Below are positions 33,151 through 41,953 of a DNA stretch of 64,000 nucleotides, in pieces. Both the position numbers and the translations under genes were made by a program. Each line of letters begins with the position of its first letter. Positions within the stretch are counted from its first letter, which is position 1. Location of the stretch: NCBI GenBank assembly GCA_009712635.1, contig WASS01000020.1, positions 248,001 to 312,000 on the forward strand. Direction: 5' to 3'. Under the pieces are notes generated by a model. The model saw only the letters and a list, made by a program, of their open reading frames with translations, was not told the origin of the DNA and ran no database searches. This DNA is from Hungatella sp. GTDB lineage: Bacteria > Bacillota > Clostridia > Lachnospirales > Lachnospiraceae.

Positions 33151-35202
33151 ATGAACCAAAAACCCATTGAATCCCTGAAAGGCATTGGAGAAAAAAACGG
33201 GAAACTGTTTCAAAAGATTGGAGTGGACACAATAGAAGATCTTCTGGAATATTATCCAAGGGCATATGATACGTATGAGGACCCCTCACCAATTGCCGAA
33301 CTCAAACCGGACAGCGTTATGACCGTGGCCGGGATGCTTGAAAGAACACCGGATGTAAAACGATACAGCCGTGTACAGGTTGTTACAGCTGTTTTAAGAG
33401 ATGGATCTGGCACCATGCAGCTGATCTGGTACAATATGCCTTATCTGCATGCTACGTTAAAGGCTGGAATGCGGGCAGTTTTTCGCGGAAAGATTATTAA
33501 GAAAAGCGGCCATCTCATCATGGAGCAGCCTGAAGTTTATACGGCAGAGGCTTATGGAGAGATCATTCATTCCATGCAGCCTGTTTACGGTCAGACAAAG
33601 GGCTTAAGCAATAAGACCATTGTCCGGGCACAAAAGCAGGCACTCAGTGCCCGTCTTATGATCAGGGATTATCTGCCTGCCGATCTGCGAAGGAAGCACG
33701 AACTGGCAGAGTATAATTTTGCAATTGAACATATTCATTTTCCGTCAGACAGGAAGGAACTTTTGTTTGCCAGAAAAAGACTGGTCTTTGATGAGTTTTT
33801 CCTTTTCTTAATGGCTGTCAGACGTTTAAAGGACAAAAGAGAGAATAAAACCAGCCCGTTTGCAATCCAGTTGTCAGAGGAAGTGAAAACATTTCAGAAC
33901 AGACTGCCGTATTCTTTGACAGCTGCCCAGCAAAAAGTACTTGATGAGGTTTATGCAGACATGACAGGCGGTCTGGTTATGAACCGGCTGGTACAGGGAG
34001 ATGTTGGATCTGGAAAAACAATTATAGCCATACTGGCATTGCTTCAGGCGGCCTGTAACGGTTATCAGGGAGCTCTCATGGTTCCCACGGAGGTTCTTGC
34101 CAGGCAGCATTATGAATCCATGAATGAGCTGTTCTTAAAATACCAGATTAATAAGGTGCCGGTTCTTGTCACCGGATCCATGACTGCTAAGGAAAAAAGA
34201 ATTGCTTATGAGAAAATAGCAAACCATGAGGCTGACATTATAATAGGAACTCATGCTTTGATTCAGGATAAAGTCATTTATCATAAGCTTGCTCTGGTAA
34301 TTACAGATGAGCAGCACCGTTTCGGCGTAGGGCAACGAGAACTGTTAGGGAAAAAAGGAGAAGAACCTCATGTTATGGTAATGAGTGCAACTCCCATACC
34401 AAGAACCCTGGCAATCATTATTTACGGAGATCTGGATATTTCCGTGATCGATGAACTTCCTGCCAACCGGCTCCCAATTAAAAACTGCGTGGTGGATACC
34501 GGGTACCGGAAGAAGGCTTATGATTTTATTAAAAAAGAAGTTGCAGCCGGGCGTCAGGCTTACGTGATCTGTCCTATGGTGGAAGCAAGTGAGATGATCG
34601 AAGCAGAAAATGTAGTGGATTATACTGCCGCGTTAAAACAAACACTTCCAGGTATGAGTATTGAATATCTTCATGGCAAGATGAAGGGAAAAGAAAAGAA
34701 CAGCATTATGGAACGGTTTGCTTCCGGGGAAATTTCTGTTCTTGTTTCCACCACTGTCGTTGAGGTCGGAGTTAACGTACCAAATGCCACCGTTATGATG
34801 ATAGAAAATGCAGAGCGATTCGGTCTCGCACAGCTTCATCAGTTAAGAGGCCGGGTGGGGCGCGGCAGGTATCAATCCTACTGCATATTAGTAAATGGTT
34901 CGGATCAGGACGGCACAAAGGAACGGCTGGATATTTTAAACCGGTCCAATGACGGTTTTTTTATTGCTTCCGAAGATTTAAAGTTAAGGGGACCTGGTGA
35001 TATATTTGGAATCCGTCAAAGCGGTGAGATGGAATTTAAATTAGGCGATATTTTTACCGATGCCAATTTATTAAAGACGGTATCAGAGGAAGTAAAACAC
35101 ATTTTTTCAGAAGATCCTGATCTGGAAAAAGAGGAGAATACAGAACTGAGCAGAAAGCTTAGTGAATATCTGGAAAAAAGTTACGACAGGCTGAATTTGT
35201 AA
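33151..35202 (+). CDS. recG: ATP-dependent DNA helicase RecG
   Basis: 683-residue branch-migrating helicase that remodels stalled forks. The wedge/OB region (about 60-165) is followed by the DExx helicase core: GDVGSGKT near residue 285, TDEQHRFG (Walker B variant DEQH), MSATPIPRTLAI, STTVVEVGVNVPNA, and motif VI with QLRGRVGRG, then the TRG-like C-terminus. AAAGGAGG precedes the ATG. It starts after a strong terminator, so it probably has its own promoter or depends on read-through. Confidence 0.97.
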   Translation: MNQKPIESLKGIGEKNGKLFQKIGVDTIEDLLEYYPRAYDTYEDPSPIAELKPDSVMTVAGMLERTPDVKRYSRVQVVTAVLRDGSGTMQLIWYNMPYLHATLKAGMRAVFRGKIIKKSGHLIMEQPEVYTAEAYGEIIHSMQPVYGQTKGLSNKTIVRAQKQALSARLMIRDYLPADLRRKHELAEYNFAIEHIHFPSDRKELLFARKRLVFDEFFLFLMAVRRLKDKRENKTSPFAIQLSEEVKTFQNRLPYSLTAAQQKVLDEVYADMTGGLVMNRLVQGDVGSGKTIIAILALLQAACNGYQGALMVPTEVLARQHYESMNELFLKYQINKVPVLVTGSMTAKEKRIAYEKIANHEADIIIGTHALIQDKVIYHKLALVITDEQHRFGVGQRELLGKKGEEPHVMVMSATPIPRTLAIIIYGDLDISVIDELPANRLPIKNCVVDTGYRKKAYDFIKKEVAAGRQAYVICPMVEASEMIEAENVVDYTAALKQTLPGMSIEYLHGKMKGKEKNSIMERFASGEISVLVSTTVVEVGVNVPNATVMMIENAERFGLAQLHQLRGRVGRGRYQSYCILVNGSDQDGTKERLDILNRSNDGFFIASEDLKLRGPGDIFGIRQSGEMEFKLGDIFTDANLLKTVSEEVKHIFSEDPDLEKEENTELSRKLSEYLEKSYDRLNL

Positions 35203-35236
35203 TTAATGGAGTTAATTATTAATCAGGAGGTGCAGT

Positions 35237-35890
35237 ATGAACAGAGTAGTGTTAAAGTCAGATGCTAAAAATGCCATGAAACAGGCATTAATAAGCCCAT
35301 ATCTGGTTACTGTAATTATGGGTATCATTCTTACGGTATTATCAGTGATTCAGATGTTTCTGGATAAATGGCAGAAAATACTGGAAAGCAGTCATGCAGG
35401 AGCCGATCAGTGGCGGTCTTATATCCTATTTAGTATTGTTTTCTTTATCGTATATTTAATTATTGATACGCTGTTGGAATTCGGATATAAGTCTTACTGC
35501 TTAAAAGTGTCAAAACGTGACGAATCCATGTCTTATGGTGATTTGTTTTCCAGCGCTAACTATTTTTTAAAAGCATTTGGTCTTTATTTTATGATTGGAC
35601 TGTTTGTAACTCTTTGGTCTATATTGCTTATCATTCCAGGTATTATAGCTGCACTAAGGTATTCTCAGGCAATCTTTATTATGGTTGAAAATCCGGAAAA
35701 AGGTATTTTCCAGTGTATTGAAGAGAGCAAAGATATGATGGACGGGCGATTATGGGAATATTTTGTATTGGAATTGTCCTTTATCCTGTGGCATCTACTG
35801 GCGCTTGTCACCTGCACTCTTGCTTATATTTATGTATATCCCTATATGACTGTAACCCTGGCTAATTACTATAATGAAATAAAAGAATAA
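35237..35890 (+). CDS. DUF975-family integral membrane protein
   Basis: 217 residues with five or six hydrophobic segments. SYGDLFSSANYFLKAFGLYF and the IIPGIIAALRYSQAIFIMVENP region match the DUF975 family, whose members are multi-pass membrane proteins of unknown function in Firmicutes. CAGGAGG precedes the ATG. It lies 34 bp after recG and may be co-transcribed, or belong to its own unit; a separate promoter serves udk next. Confidence 0.88.
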   Translation: MNRVVLKSDAKNAMKQALISPYLVTVIMGIILTVLSVIQMFLDKWQKILESSHAGADQWRSYILFSIVFFIVYLIIDTLLEFGYKSYCLKVSKRDESMSYGDLFSSANYFLKAFGLYFMIGLFVTLWSILLIIPGIIAALRYSQAIFIMVENPEKGIFQCIEESKDMMDGRLWEYFVLELSFILWHLLALVTCTLAYIYVYPYMTVTLANYYNEIKE

Positions 35891-35914
35891 GAACAGATAC
35901 AGAGAGAAAAACCA

Positions 35915-35943
35915 TTGAATTCATCCGGTCTTTCTGATAAAAT
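35915..35943 (+). promoter_or_regulatory. Promoter of udk
   Basis: TTGAAT (35915-35920), a 17-bp spacer and TAAAAT (35938-35943), 45 bp before the udk ATG. Confidence 0.65.
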
Positions 35944-35987
35944 AATTTTTGTGTGTACAGAACCAGATTAGTGGAGGATTGCGGAAG

Positions 35988-36602
35988 ATGAATTGTATTA
36001 TAATAGGAATTGCCGGAGGTACCGGTTCAGGAAAGTCAACATTTACCAACCGGTTGAAAGATGCATTTTGTGATAATATAGCAGTTCTTTACCATGATAA
36101 TTATTATAAGCGGCAGGATGGGGTTCCTTTTGAAGAAAGAAAAAAGATGAATTACGATCATCCGGAAGCATTTGAGACAGAACTTTTGCTCAATCAGCTG
36201 GCTGCACTGCGAAACGGAGAGGCAGTGGAGTGTCCGATTTATGATTATTCCAAACACAATCGTTCTGACAAGTTCGTTAAAGTAGAGCCTAAAAAGGTTA
36301 TACTAGTCGAAGGAATATTAGTTTTTGCCGATGAGCGTTTAAGAGATATGTTTGATATTAAGATTTTTGTTGAGGCGGATGCAGACGAGAGGATTCTGCG
36401 CCGGGTAATCCGTGACGTAAAAGACCGGGGCAGAGATATTGAAGGAGTTGTGGAACAGTATTTAACCACAGTAAAGCCCATGCATTATCTTTATGTTGAA
36501 CCAACAAAGCCTCTGGCTGACGTAATTATTAACAGCGGCATGAATGAGGTGGCCTTTCAGCTGGTCAAAACCAATATTGAAAAGATACTAAACGAGGGCT
36601 GA
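35988..36602 (+). CDS. udk: Uridine kinase
   Basis: Phosphorylates uridine and cytidine in pyrimidine salvage, 204 residues. The P-loop GIAGGTGSGKST (7-18) is at the N-terminus, followed by DNYYKRQDG and YDHPEAFETELL of the PRK/Udk family. The longest ORF adds 13 codons lacking homology, whereas TGGAGG sits upstream of the ATG at 35988, so that start is used. Length matches bacterial Udk. Confidence 0.95.
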   Translation: MNCIIIGIAGGTGSGKSTFTNRLKDAFCDNIAVLYHDNYYKRQDGVPFEERKKMNYDHPEAFETELLLNQLAALRNGEAVECPIYDYSKHNRSDKFVKVEPKKVILVEGILVFADERLRDMFDIKIFVEADADERILRRVIRDVKDRGRDIEGVVEQYLTTVKPMHYLYVEPTKPLADVIINSGMNEVAFQLVKTNIEKILNEG

Positions 36603-36680
36603 TTTGCTTTGCAGCATCACATTTAACATAAAGCGGTTCATTTTTTTCCTGAAAATAACATTTTACGAAAAACCTTCTAG

Positions 36681-36708
36681 TGTATTTCACCTTATTAAAG
36701 CCATAATA
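36681..36708 (+). promoter_or_regulatory. Candidate sporulation (sigma-G type) promoter of the SASP gene
   Basis: CATAATA (36702-36708) resembles the sigma-G -10 consensus CATACTA, with GTGTATT about 15 bp upstream as a poor -35 match. It would place the start site before the hairpin in the SASP leader. Assigned partly from the known forespore expression of such genes. Confidence 0.35.
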
Positions 36709-36726
36709 GGAGTGTAGCACAAAACA

Positions 36727-36756
36727 CACCATGAAAAAAGATTTACGAACATGGTG
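36727..36756 (+). other. Hairpin in the SASP leader
   Basis: CACCATG (36727-36733) and CATGGTG (36750-36756) form a perfect 7-bp stem with a 16-nt A-rich loop, ending 8 bp before the AAAAGGAGG ribosome site. It may stabilise the messenger RNA or affect translation. Confidence 0.6.
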
Positions 36757-36782
36757 AATAGATGAAAAGGAGGCATTTTATT

Positions 36783-36986
36783 ATGTCAGGAAAATCTAAC
36801 ACTACAAATGTACCAGAAGCAAAAGAAGCAATGGATCGTTTCAAAATGGAAGTAGCAAACGAATTAGGTGTACCGTTAACAAATGGATACAACGGTAACT
36901 TAACTTCCGCACAGAATGGTTCCGTAGGCGGATATATGGTTAAGAAAATGATCGAAGCCTATGAAAGACAGATTGCAGGCAAATAA
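36783..36986 (+). CDS. Alpha/beta-type small acid-soluble spore protein
   Basis: 67-residue DNA-binding spore protein that protects forespore DNA. It has the family motifs FKMEVANELGV and GNLTSAQNGSVGGYMVKKMI. The longest ORF would add 7 codons, but AAAAGGAGG lies inside them and is 9 nt before the ATG at 36783. The gene stands alone between a leader with a hairpin and a strong terminator, typical of highly expressed forespore genes. It is direct evidence that the organism forms spores. Confidence 0.95.
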   Translation: MSGKSNTTNVPEAKEAMDRFKMEVANELGVPLTNGYNGNLTSAQNGSVGGYMVKKMIEAYERQIAGK

Positions 36987-37000
36987 TCTGTAACAATTCA

Positions 37001-37065
37001 AAAGGAGCTACAGCCAGTAATCATTCATTTGATTACAAAGGGGCTGCAGCTCCTTTCTTTTTTTT
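37001..37065 (+). terminator. Terminator of the SASP gene
   Basis: AAAGGAGCTACAGCC (37001-37015) pairs with GGCTGCAGCTCCTTT (37042-37056), with an inner GTAATC/GATTAC pairing, then CTTTTTTTT. Confidence 0.94.
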
Positions 37066-37066
37066 G

Positions 37067-37095
37067 TTGTATAATTTCCGTATTCATACTATAAT
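37067..37095 (+). promoter_or_regulatory. Promoter of rsmD-coaD
   Basis: TTGTAT (37067-37072), a 17-bp spacer and TATAAT (37090-37095), directly after the SASP terminator. Confidence 0.7.
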
Positions 37096-37128
37096 AGTTT
37101 GGAAAAATAATGTGAGGAACTTAGTATA

Positions 37129-37692
37129 ATGAGAGTAATCGCTGGAAAAGCCAGAAGGCTTATTTTAAAGACCATAGAAGGTCTGGATACAAGACCGACA
37201 ACCGACCGGATAAAAGAAACACTTTTTAATATGATACATGACAGTATTTACGACTGCTGTTTTCTGGATTTATTCTCTGGAAGCGGAGCAATTGGAATAG
37301 AAGCTTTAAGCAGGGGAGCAAAGCTGGCAGTTTTTGTGGAACAAAACCCAAAAGCGGCAGAATGCATCCGGGAAAATTTAAAAACTACCCGGCTGGAAAC
37401 CGATGCCGTTGTAATGAACTGCGATGTACTGACTGCAATGAAGCGGCTGGAAGGCAAAGACTATCAGTTTGATGTAGTATTTATGGATCCCCCATACCGT
37501 ATGGAATGGGAGAAAAAAGTACTGGAATATTTTACTGATTCCTTTCTGATTGGAGAAGAAACCACCATCATAATTGAAGCGTCCCTGGATACCGATTTTG
37601 ATTATCTTAATTCTATGGGCTATGAGATTATGAAGGAGAAAAATTATAAAACAAATAAGCATGTGTTTGTTAAAAGAACAGGAAAAGAATAA
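37129..37692 (+). CDS. rsmD: 16S rRNA (guanine966-N2)-methyltransferase RsmD
   Basis: SAM-dependent methyltransferase of 187 residues acting on the small-subunit rRNA. AdoMet motif I is FLDLFSGSGAIGIEALSRGA, and the catalytic motif IV is DPPY (FMDPPYRMEW). The N-terminal RVIAGKARRLIL is typical of RsmD. It is followed 18 bp later by coaD, the usual pairing in Gram-positive bacteria, and preceded by a clear promoter. Confidence 0.95.
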   Translation: MRVIAGKARRLILKTIEGLDTRPTTDRIKETLFNMIHDSIYDCCFLDLFSGSGAIGIEALSRGAKLAVFVEQNPKAAECIRENLKTTRLETDAVVMNCDVLTAMKRLEGKDYQFDVVFMDPPYRMEWEKKVLEYFTDSFLIGEETTIIIEASLDTDFDYLNSMGYEIMKEKNYKTNKHVFVKRTGKE

Positions 37693-37710
37693 ATAAAAGG
37701 AAGTAACAAT

Positions 37711-38199
37711 ATGAAAAAAGCAGTTTATCCGGGAAGCTTTGATCCGGTGACGTTTGGCCATCTTGATATCATTGAGCGCTCGGCAAGAATGTGTGACCAT
37801 TTAATTATCGGGGTTTTAAATAATTATTCAAAAACTCCGTTGTTTTCTGTAGAAGAACGTGTTAATATGTTAAAGAGCCTGACTAGTAATTTTGCTAATG
37901 TTGAAGTAAAATCCTTTGGCGGGCTGATGATAGATTTTGTACGAGCCAATCAGGCGGATGCGGTAGTCCGCGGACTTCGTGCTGTAACAGATTTTGAATA
38001 CGAATTGCAGATTGCACAGACAAACCGGGTGATTGCACCAGAGGTGGATACTGTGTTTTTGACAACGAATTTAAAGTATTCCTATCTTAGTTCCAGCATT
38101 GTGAAGGAGATTGCCTCTTATGGCGGTGAGATAAACGCGTTTGTGCCGGAAGAGATTGCAGAACGTGTAAGGAAAAAAATAGAAGATAGAACGAAATAA
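37711..38199 (+). CDS. coaD: Phosphopantetheine adenylyltransferase
   Basis: CoA biosynthesis enzyme, 162 residues. It has the nucleotidyltransferase signature [15 protein letters not shown] (T/HxGH), [15 protein letters not shown] and the C-terminal [13 protein letters not shown]. Length matches CoaD (about 160). AAAAGGAAG precedes the ATG. Confidence 0.97.
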   Translation: MKKAVYPGSFDPVTFGHLDIIERSARMCDHLIIGVLNNYSKTPLFSVEERVNMLKSLTSNFANVEVKSFGGLMIDFVRANQADAVVRGLRAVTDFEYELQIAQTNRVIAPEVDTVFLTTNLKYSYLSSSIVKEIASYGGEINAFVPEEIAERVRKKIEDRTK

Positions 38200-38218
38200 A
38201 GCAAGGAGTGTCCGTATT

Positions 38219-38800
38219 ATGATGAGCAGAATTGAACAGTTAATCGGTGAAATCGAAGAATATATTGACAGTTGCAAGTACCAGCCCCTTTCTAACAGCA
38301 AGATTGTGGTAAACAAAGATGAACTGGAAGAGCTGCTGGTGGAACTTCGCCTTCGAATTCCGGATGAGATCAAGCAGTACCAGAAGATTATCAGCAACAG
38401 GGATGCCATCATGGGCGAAGCACGTCAGCAGGCAGATTCCATTTTAGCCCAGGCCAATGCCCAGACCAATGAACTGGTAAATGAACACGAGATTATGCAA
38501 AAAGCCTATGCTCAGGCCAATGAGATCATTGAACAGGCTCAGGTTCAGGCACAGCAGATCGTTGAACAGGCTGTTTCCGATGCAAACGGCATTCGTCAAA
38601 GCTCTGTTCAATATACAGATGATATGTTAAAGAGTCTGCAGACGATCATCAGTCACTCCATGGAGGGCGCACAGGGGCGTTTTGACGCTTTTATGACTTC
38701 CATGCAGTCAAGCTACGATATTGTTTCTTCTAACCGTCAGGAACTGACAGGAGCTGTTATGCAGACGGCAGAAGAAGTGGAAAACGGGTCAGCAGAATAA
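38219..38800 (+). CDS. Coiled-coil protein, vacuolar-ATPase subunit H-like/DivIVA-like
   Basis: A 193-residue, highly helical, Gln/Glu/Ala-rich protein without signal peptide. Residues about 80-135 repeat AQANAQTNEL, AYAQANEIIEQ and AQVQAQQIVEQ, a heptad-like coiled coil. Similar proteins are annotated as ATPase subunit H-like or DivIVA-like in Lachnospiraceae, often after coaD. The first of two ATGs (38219, 38222) follows AAGGAG. Its end overlaps the convergent ylbJ gene by 44 bp. Function unknown. Confidence 0.75.
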   Translation: MMSRIEQLIGEIEEYIDSCKYQPLSNSKIVVNKDELEELLVELRLRIPDEIKQYQKIISNRDAIMGEARQQADSILAQANAQTNELVNEHEIMQKAYAQANEIIEQAQVQAQQIVEQAVSDANGIRQSSVQYTDDMLKSLQTIISHSMEGAQGRFDAFMTSMQSSYDIVSSNRQELTGAVMQTAEEVENGSAE

Positions 38801-39683
38801 ACAGTAGAATTGTCAGGAGAGTATGTATTGCTTTCCATGCTACATAGTGCCGGATGGATAATCCGGCATTTTTTATGACACTCTTTGTCTGAAATACACC
38901 GGATAAACCTCCGAAGGCAGTAGCCCCGCTGATCCATAAACCGCCCATAGTACCAGAGAATACATGGGAAACGGCCTGGATTCCTGTGGTGATTTCCACA
39001 AAACCAAGTAGAACTGCTTTATATTCGGGACAAAGAACAGGAAGCTTTGTAATATAGAAAGCCAGGATGGAAAAAAGCATAATATATCCGCCGATTTTTA
39101 CCATTACCTCGCAGGAACTCATAAGGCTTTCATCAAAGGATTTTACAGATTCTTTTGAAACCGGCATGGAGCGGAACGGGCGATCCACCTTGTAACAGAA
39201 CCGGGCTGCCAGTGCTACCGGTATGACCGGGGCATAAATGCAAAGCAGAAGCATCCAGACCGGAACACTCTTTGGCAGACCAGAGGCTGCATATCCCAAA
39301 AGAAACATGGGACTGGGGTGGTTGCAGATTGCTAATAAGTATTTTCCTTCCTTTTGTGTAATCCGGTTGGAATCCATAAATTCACTGCAGGTTTTAGCAC
39401 CCATGGGATATCCGCAGAGCAGTCCGGAGACAAAAGTGTAGCACCCGGCATCAGACAGGCAAAAAAAACGTTGCAGAAGCTGTCTGACCGGAAAAATCAG
39501 AATATGTATGGCATTTAGGGAAACAATTACATTGGAACAGACCATAAACGGCAGGAGTGTGGGCACTACCACGCTGCCCCAGAGAATCAGTCCGCTTTTA
39601 GCTCCTTCAAATGCGGTATCATGAAAAAGAAGCAGCGCAAAGAGTGCGGCTACAGAAAGAAAACGGAAAAAGGATTTTTTCAT
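38757..39683 (-). CDS. ylbJ: Sporulation integral membrane protein YlbJ
   Basis: About 308 residues with some eight to nine membrane segments. GLLCGYPMGAKTCSEF and ICNHPSPMFLLGYAASGL match the YlbJ family (nucleoside-recognition/gate-like fold), needed for spore cortex formation and thought to transport a small compound. The longest ORF adds 15 codons, but AGGTG precedes the MKKSFFRF start, and the protein then begins with a hydrophobic segment. Its 3' end overlaps the preceding convergent gene by 44 bp. Confidence 0.9.
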   Translation of the reverse strand: MKKSFFRFLSVAALFALLLFHDTAFEGAKSGLILWGSVVVPTLLPFMVCSNVIVSLNAIHILIFPVRQLLQRFFCLSDAGCYTFVSGLLCGYPMGAKTCSEFMDSNRITQKEGKYLLAICNHPSPMFLLGYAASGLPKSVPVWMLLLCIYAPVIPVALAARFCYKVDRPFRSMPVSKESVKSFDESLMSSCEVMVKIGGYIMLFSILAFYITKLPVLCPEYKAVLLGFVEITTGIQAVSHVFSGTMGGLWISGATAFGGLSGVFQTKSVIKNAGLSIRHYVAWKAIHTLLTILLFILLTRFPLLLPSA

Positions 39684-39735
39684 ACGCACCTGAATAGATT
39701 GTTTTATACAATTATATTGAGAAGGCAAGATTGAT

Positions 39736-40545
39736 ATGATGGTGATTGTTTTTTTAATCCTGATCCTTTCTGTATTTCATGTGACCATGATTGATTATCT
39801 GTATAATAATCCGACGTTTTATCAGCTGAATGCCTATACCTGGGAAAGTGATGATTTCAGAAGTATGCAGCTTGGAAATATCGTTGCTGACTTAAAAGAC
39901 ATTGACTACGATACCCTGACTTCCCTGATGGTAGAGCATCAGTATGATTTAACAAAAGTAAAGGATTTAACCGTACATACCGACAGACTTTTAAAAATAA
40001 AGCCTGCAGAGTATCGGAAATTAAAAAAGGCATATGAAATCATATTGGGTGATTTAAAGTATTTTCCTGTACCTGAAAATGCCAATCCTGATTTTCCTGA
40101 TGTAAAATTTCAAAACGGCTGGATGGAAAGCCGCAGCTATGGAGGAGAGCGGGGACATGAAGGCTGTGATGTGATGGGGAACACAAAACCAAGAGGAACC
40201 TATCCCGTCATCAGTATCAGCGACGGAGTGGTGGAAAAGGTGGGCTGGCTGGAAAAAGGCGGCTGGCGGCTGGGGATACGGGCTCCGGGAGGGGCATATT
40301 TATATTATGCCCATCTCTACAGTTACAGCAAAGAGTGGAAAATAGGTGATAAGGTGATTGCAGGAGAGTTGCTGGGATTTATGGGTGATACCGGATACAG
40401 TAAAGTAGAAGGTACTACCGGCAATTTTGATGTACACCTTCATCTGGGAATCTATATCCGGACGGACAACAACGAGGAGATGAGTGTTAACCCATACTGG
40501 GTATTAAAATATCTGGAGAAATACCGGTTGAAATATTCATATTAG
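39736..40545 (+). CDS. M23-family (LytM-type) metallopeptidase
   Basis: Peptidoglycan endopeptidase-like protein, 269 residues. An N-terminal hydrophobic helix (about 2-20) anchors or exports it. The M23 zinc site is intact by eye: His141 and Asp145 in GHEGCDVMG, then His193 (YYAHLY), and His234/His236 in VHLHLGI. Two ATGs are adjacent (39736, 39739) with GAAGG as a weak ribosome site. It is divergent from ylbJ with only 52 bp between the genes, and it resembles spore-associated SpoIIQ-like peptidases only in domain type. Confidence 0.9.
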   Translation: MMVIVFLILILSVFHVTMIDYLYNNPTFYQLNAYTWESDDFRSMQLGNIVADLKDIDYDTLTSLMVEHQYDLTKVKDLTVHTDRLLKIKPAEYRKLKKAYEIILGDLKYFPVPENANPDFPDVKFQNGWMESRSYGGERGHEGCDVMGNTKPRGTYPVISISDGVVEKVGWLEKGGWRLGIRAPGGAYLYYAHLYSYSKEWKIGDKVIAGELLGFMGDTGYSKVEGTTGNFDVHLHLGIYIRTDNNEEMSVNPYWVLKYLEKYRLKYSY

Positions 40546-40588
40546 TATATTAATATTGCTTACATAGAGATGAAATGGGAGTAAAAAA

Positions 40589-41953
40589 GTGAAAGAAATC
40601 AAGATTTCGGAAGAATTTTTAAACAGAATGAGGGACTTGCTGGGAGAAGAGGACTACAAGGCCTATCTAAAAAGCTTTGAGGAAGAACGGCTGTACGGAC
40701 TGCGTGTCAATACATGGAAGATTTCCCCCGAAGCGTTTGTGGAAATGACATCGTTAAAGCTTCATCCTGTTCCATGGATCAACAACGGATTTTATTATGA
40801 AGGAGAACAGCGTCCTGCAAAGGATCCTTATTATTACGCCGGACTTTATTATCTGCAGGAACCCAGCGCCATGACACCGGCACATATGCTTCCAATCGTG
40901 CCGGGAGATAAGGTACTGGATCTTTGCGCTGCTCCGGGAGGTAAAAGCACGGAACTTGGGGCAAAGTTAAAGGGAAAGGGGCTCCTGGTCTCAAATGATA
41001 TCAGCAATTCCAGGGCACGGGCACTGTTAAAAAATCTGGAGCTGTGGGGAATTGAAAATATCTGTGTTACCAGCGAGGAACCTCAAAAGTTAAAAACCAC
41101 ATTTACTGGTTTCTTTGATAAAATTCTTGTGGATGCGCCCTGTTCCGGAGAAGGGATGTTTCGAAAAGACGCAGACATGGTAAAAAGCTATGAAGAGCAT
41201 GGGCCGGAATACTACTGCGCAATTCAAAAAGAAATCGTTGGACATGCAGTGGATATGCTGGCTCCCGGCGGACTTATGATGTATTCCACCTGTACCTTCT
41301 CAGTTTGTGAAAACGAAGATATCATACGTCTGATCCTTAAAAACCATACTGATATGGAACTGGTAAAGCTGCCGATGTTTGAAGGAGCATCCGACGGAAT
41401 TGGTCTGTCAGGCTGCCTGCGTCTGTTTCCTCATAAAATTAAGGGAGAGGGCCATTTTATGGCACTTCTAAGAAAAAAGGGCGGATCTGTTGAGACAGAA
41501 GAAACAAAGACTGGAAGGAAAAAGGAAAAAGAGCTTCCCAAAGAACTTTCTCAGTTTCTTTCCCTCATATCAAAACCCCTCATCAGCTCCCGCATTGAGA
41601 TAAAGAATGACTGCGTGTATTATCTTCCGGAATATTTTCCGGAAAACGGAGGAAAACTTCGTTATCTGCGAACAGGCCTTTGCCTTGGCGAGATGAAAAA
41701 AGAACGGTTTGAACCTTCTCAGGCGCTGGCACAGTCTTTAAAAATGGAAGAATTTAAACAAACTCTTTCATTCCAGAAAGAAGATGAGAGAGTGATCCGG
41801 TATTTAAAAGGAGAAACTGTTTTTTTAACAGAAACGGAAGAACGAATAAAGGGCTGGTGCTTAATCTGTGTAGACGGATTCCCGCTGGGATTTGCAAAAG
41901 GCAATGGCGATACCCTTAAAAATAAATACTATCCAGGATGGCGGTGGCAGTGA
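40589..41953 (+). CDS. rsmF: RsmF-like rRNA (cytosine-C5) methyltransferase
   Basis: NOL1/NOP2/Sun-family m5C methyltransferase, 454 residues. The AdoMet motif is VLDLCAAPGGKSTELG, the catalytic cysteines are in DAPCSGEGMF and YSTCTF, and the C-terminal part (from about 300) carries the RsmF-type extension. The start is a GTG with GGGAG upstream. It overlaps the next gene as TGATG, so coupled translation is likely. Substrate assignment (16S C1407-type) is by family only. Confidence 0.93.
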   Translation: MKEIKISEEFLNRMRDLLGEEDYKAYLKSFEEERLYGLRVNTWKISPEAFVEMTSLKLHPVPWINNGFYYEGEQRPAKDPYYYAGLYYLQEPSAMTPAHMLPIVPGDKVLDLCAAPGGKSTELGAKLKGKGLLVSNDISNSRARALLKNLELWGIENICVTSEEPQKLKTTFTGFFDKILVDAPCSGEGMFRKDADMVKSYEEHGPEYYCAIQKEIVGHAVDMLAPGGLMMYSTCTFSVCENEDIIRLILKNHTDMELVKLPMFEGASDGIGLSGCLRLFPHKIKGEGHFMALLRKKGGSVETEETKTGRKKEKELPKELSQFLSLISKPLISSRIEIKNDCVYYLPEYFPENGGKLRYLRTGLCLGEMKKERFEPSQALAQSLKMEEFKQTLSFQKEDERVIRYLKGETVFLTETEERIKGWCLICVDGFPLGFAKGNGDTLKNKYYPGWRWQ

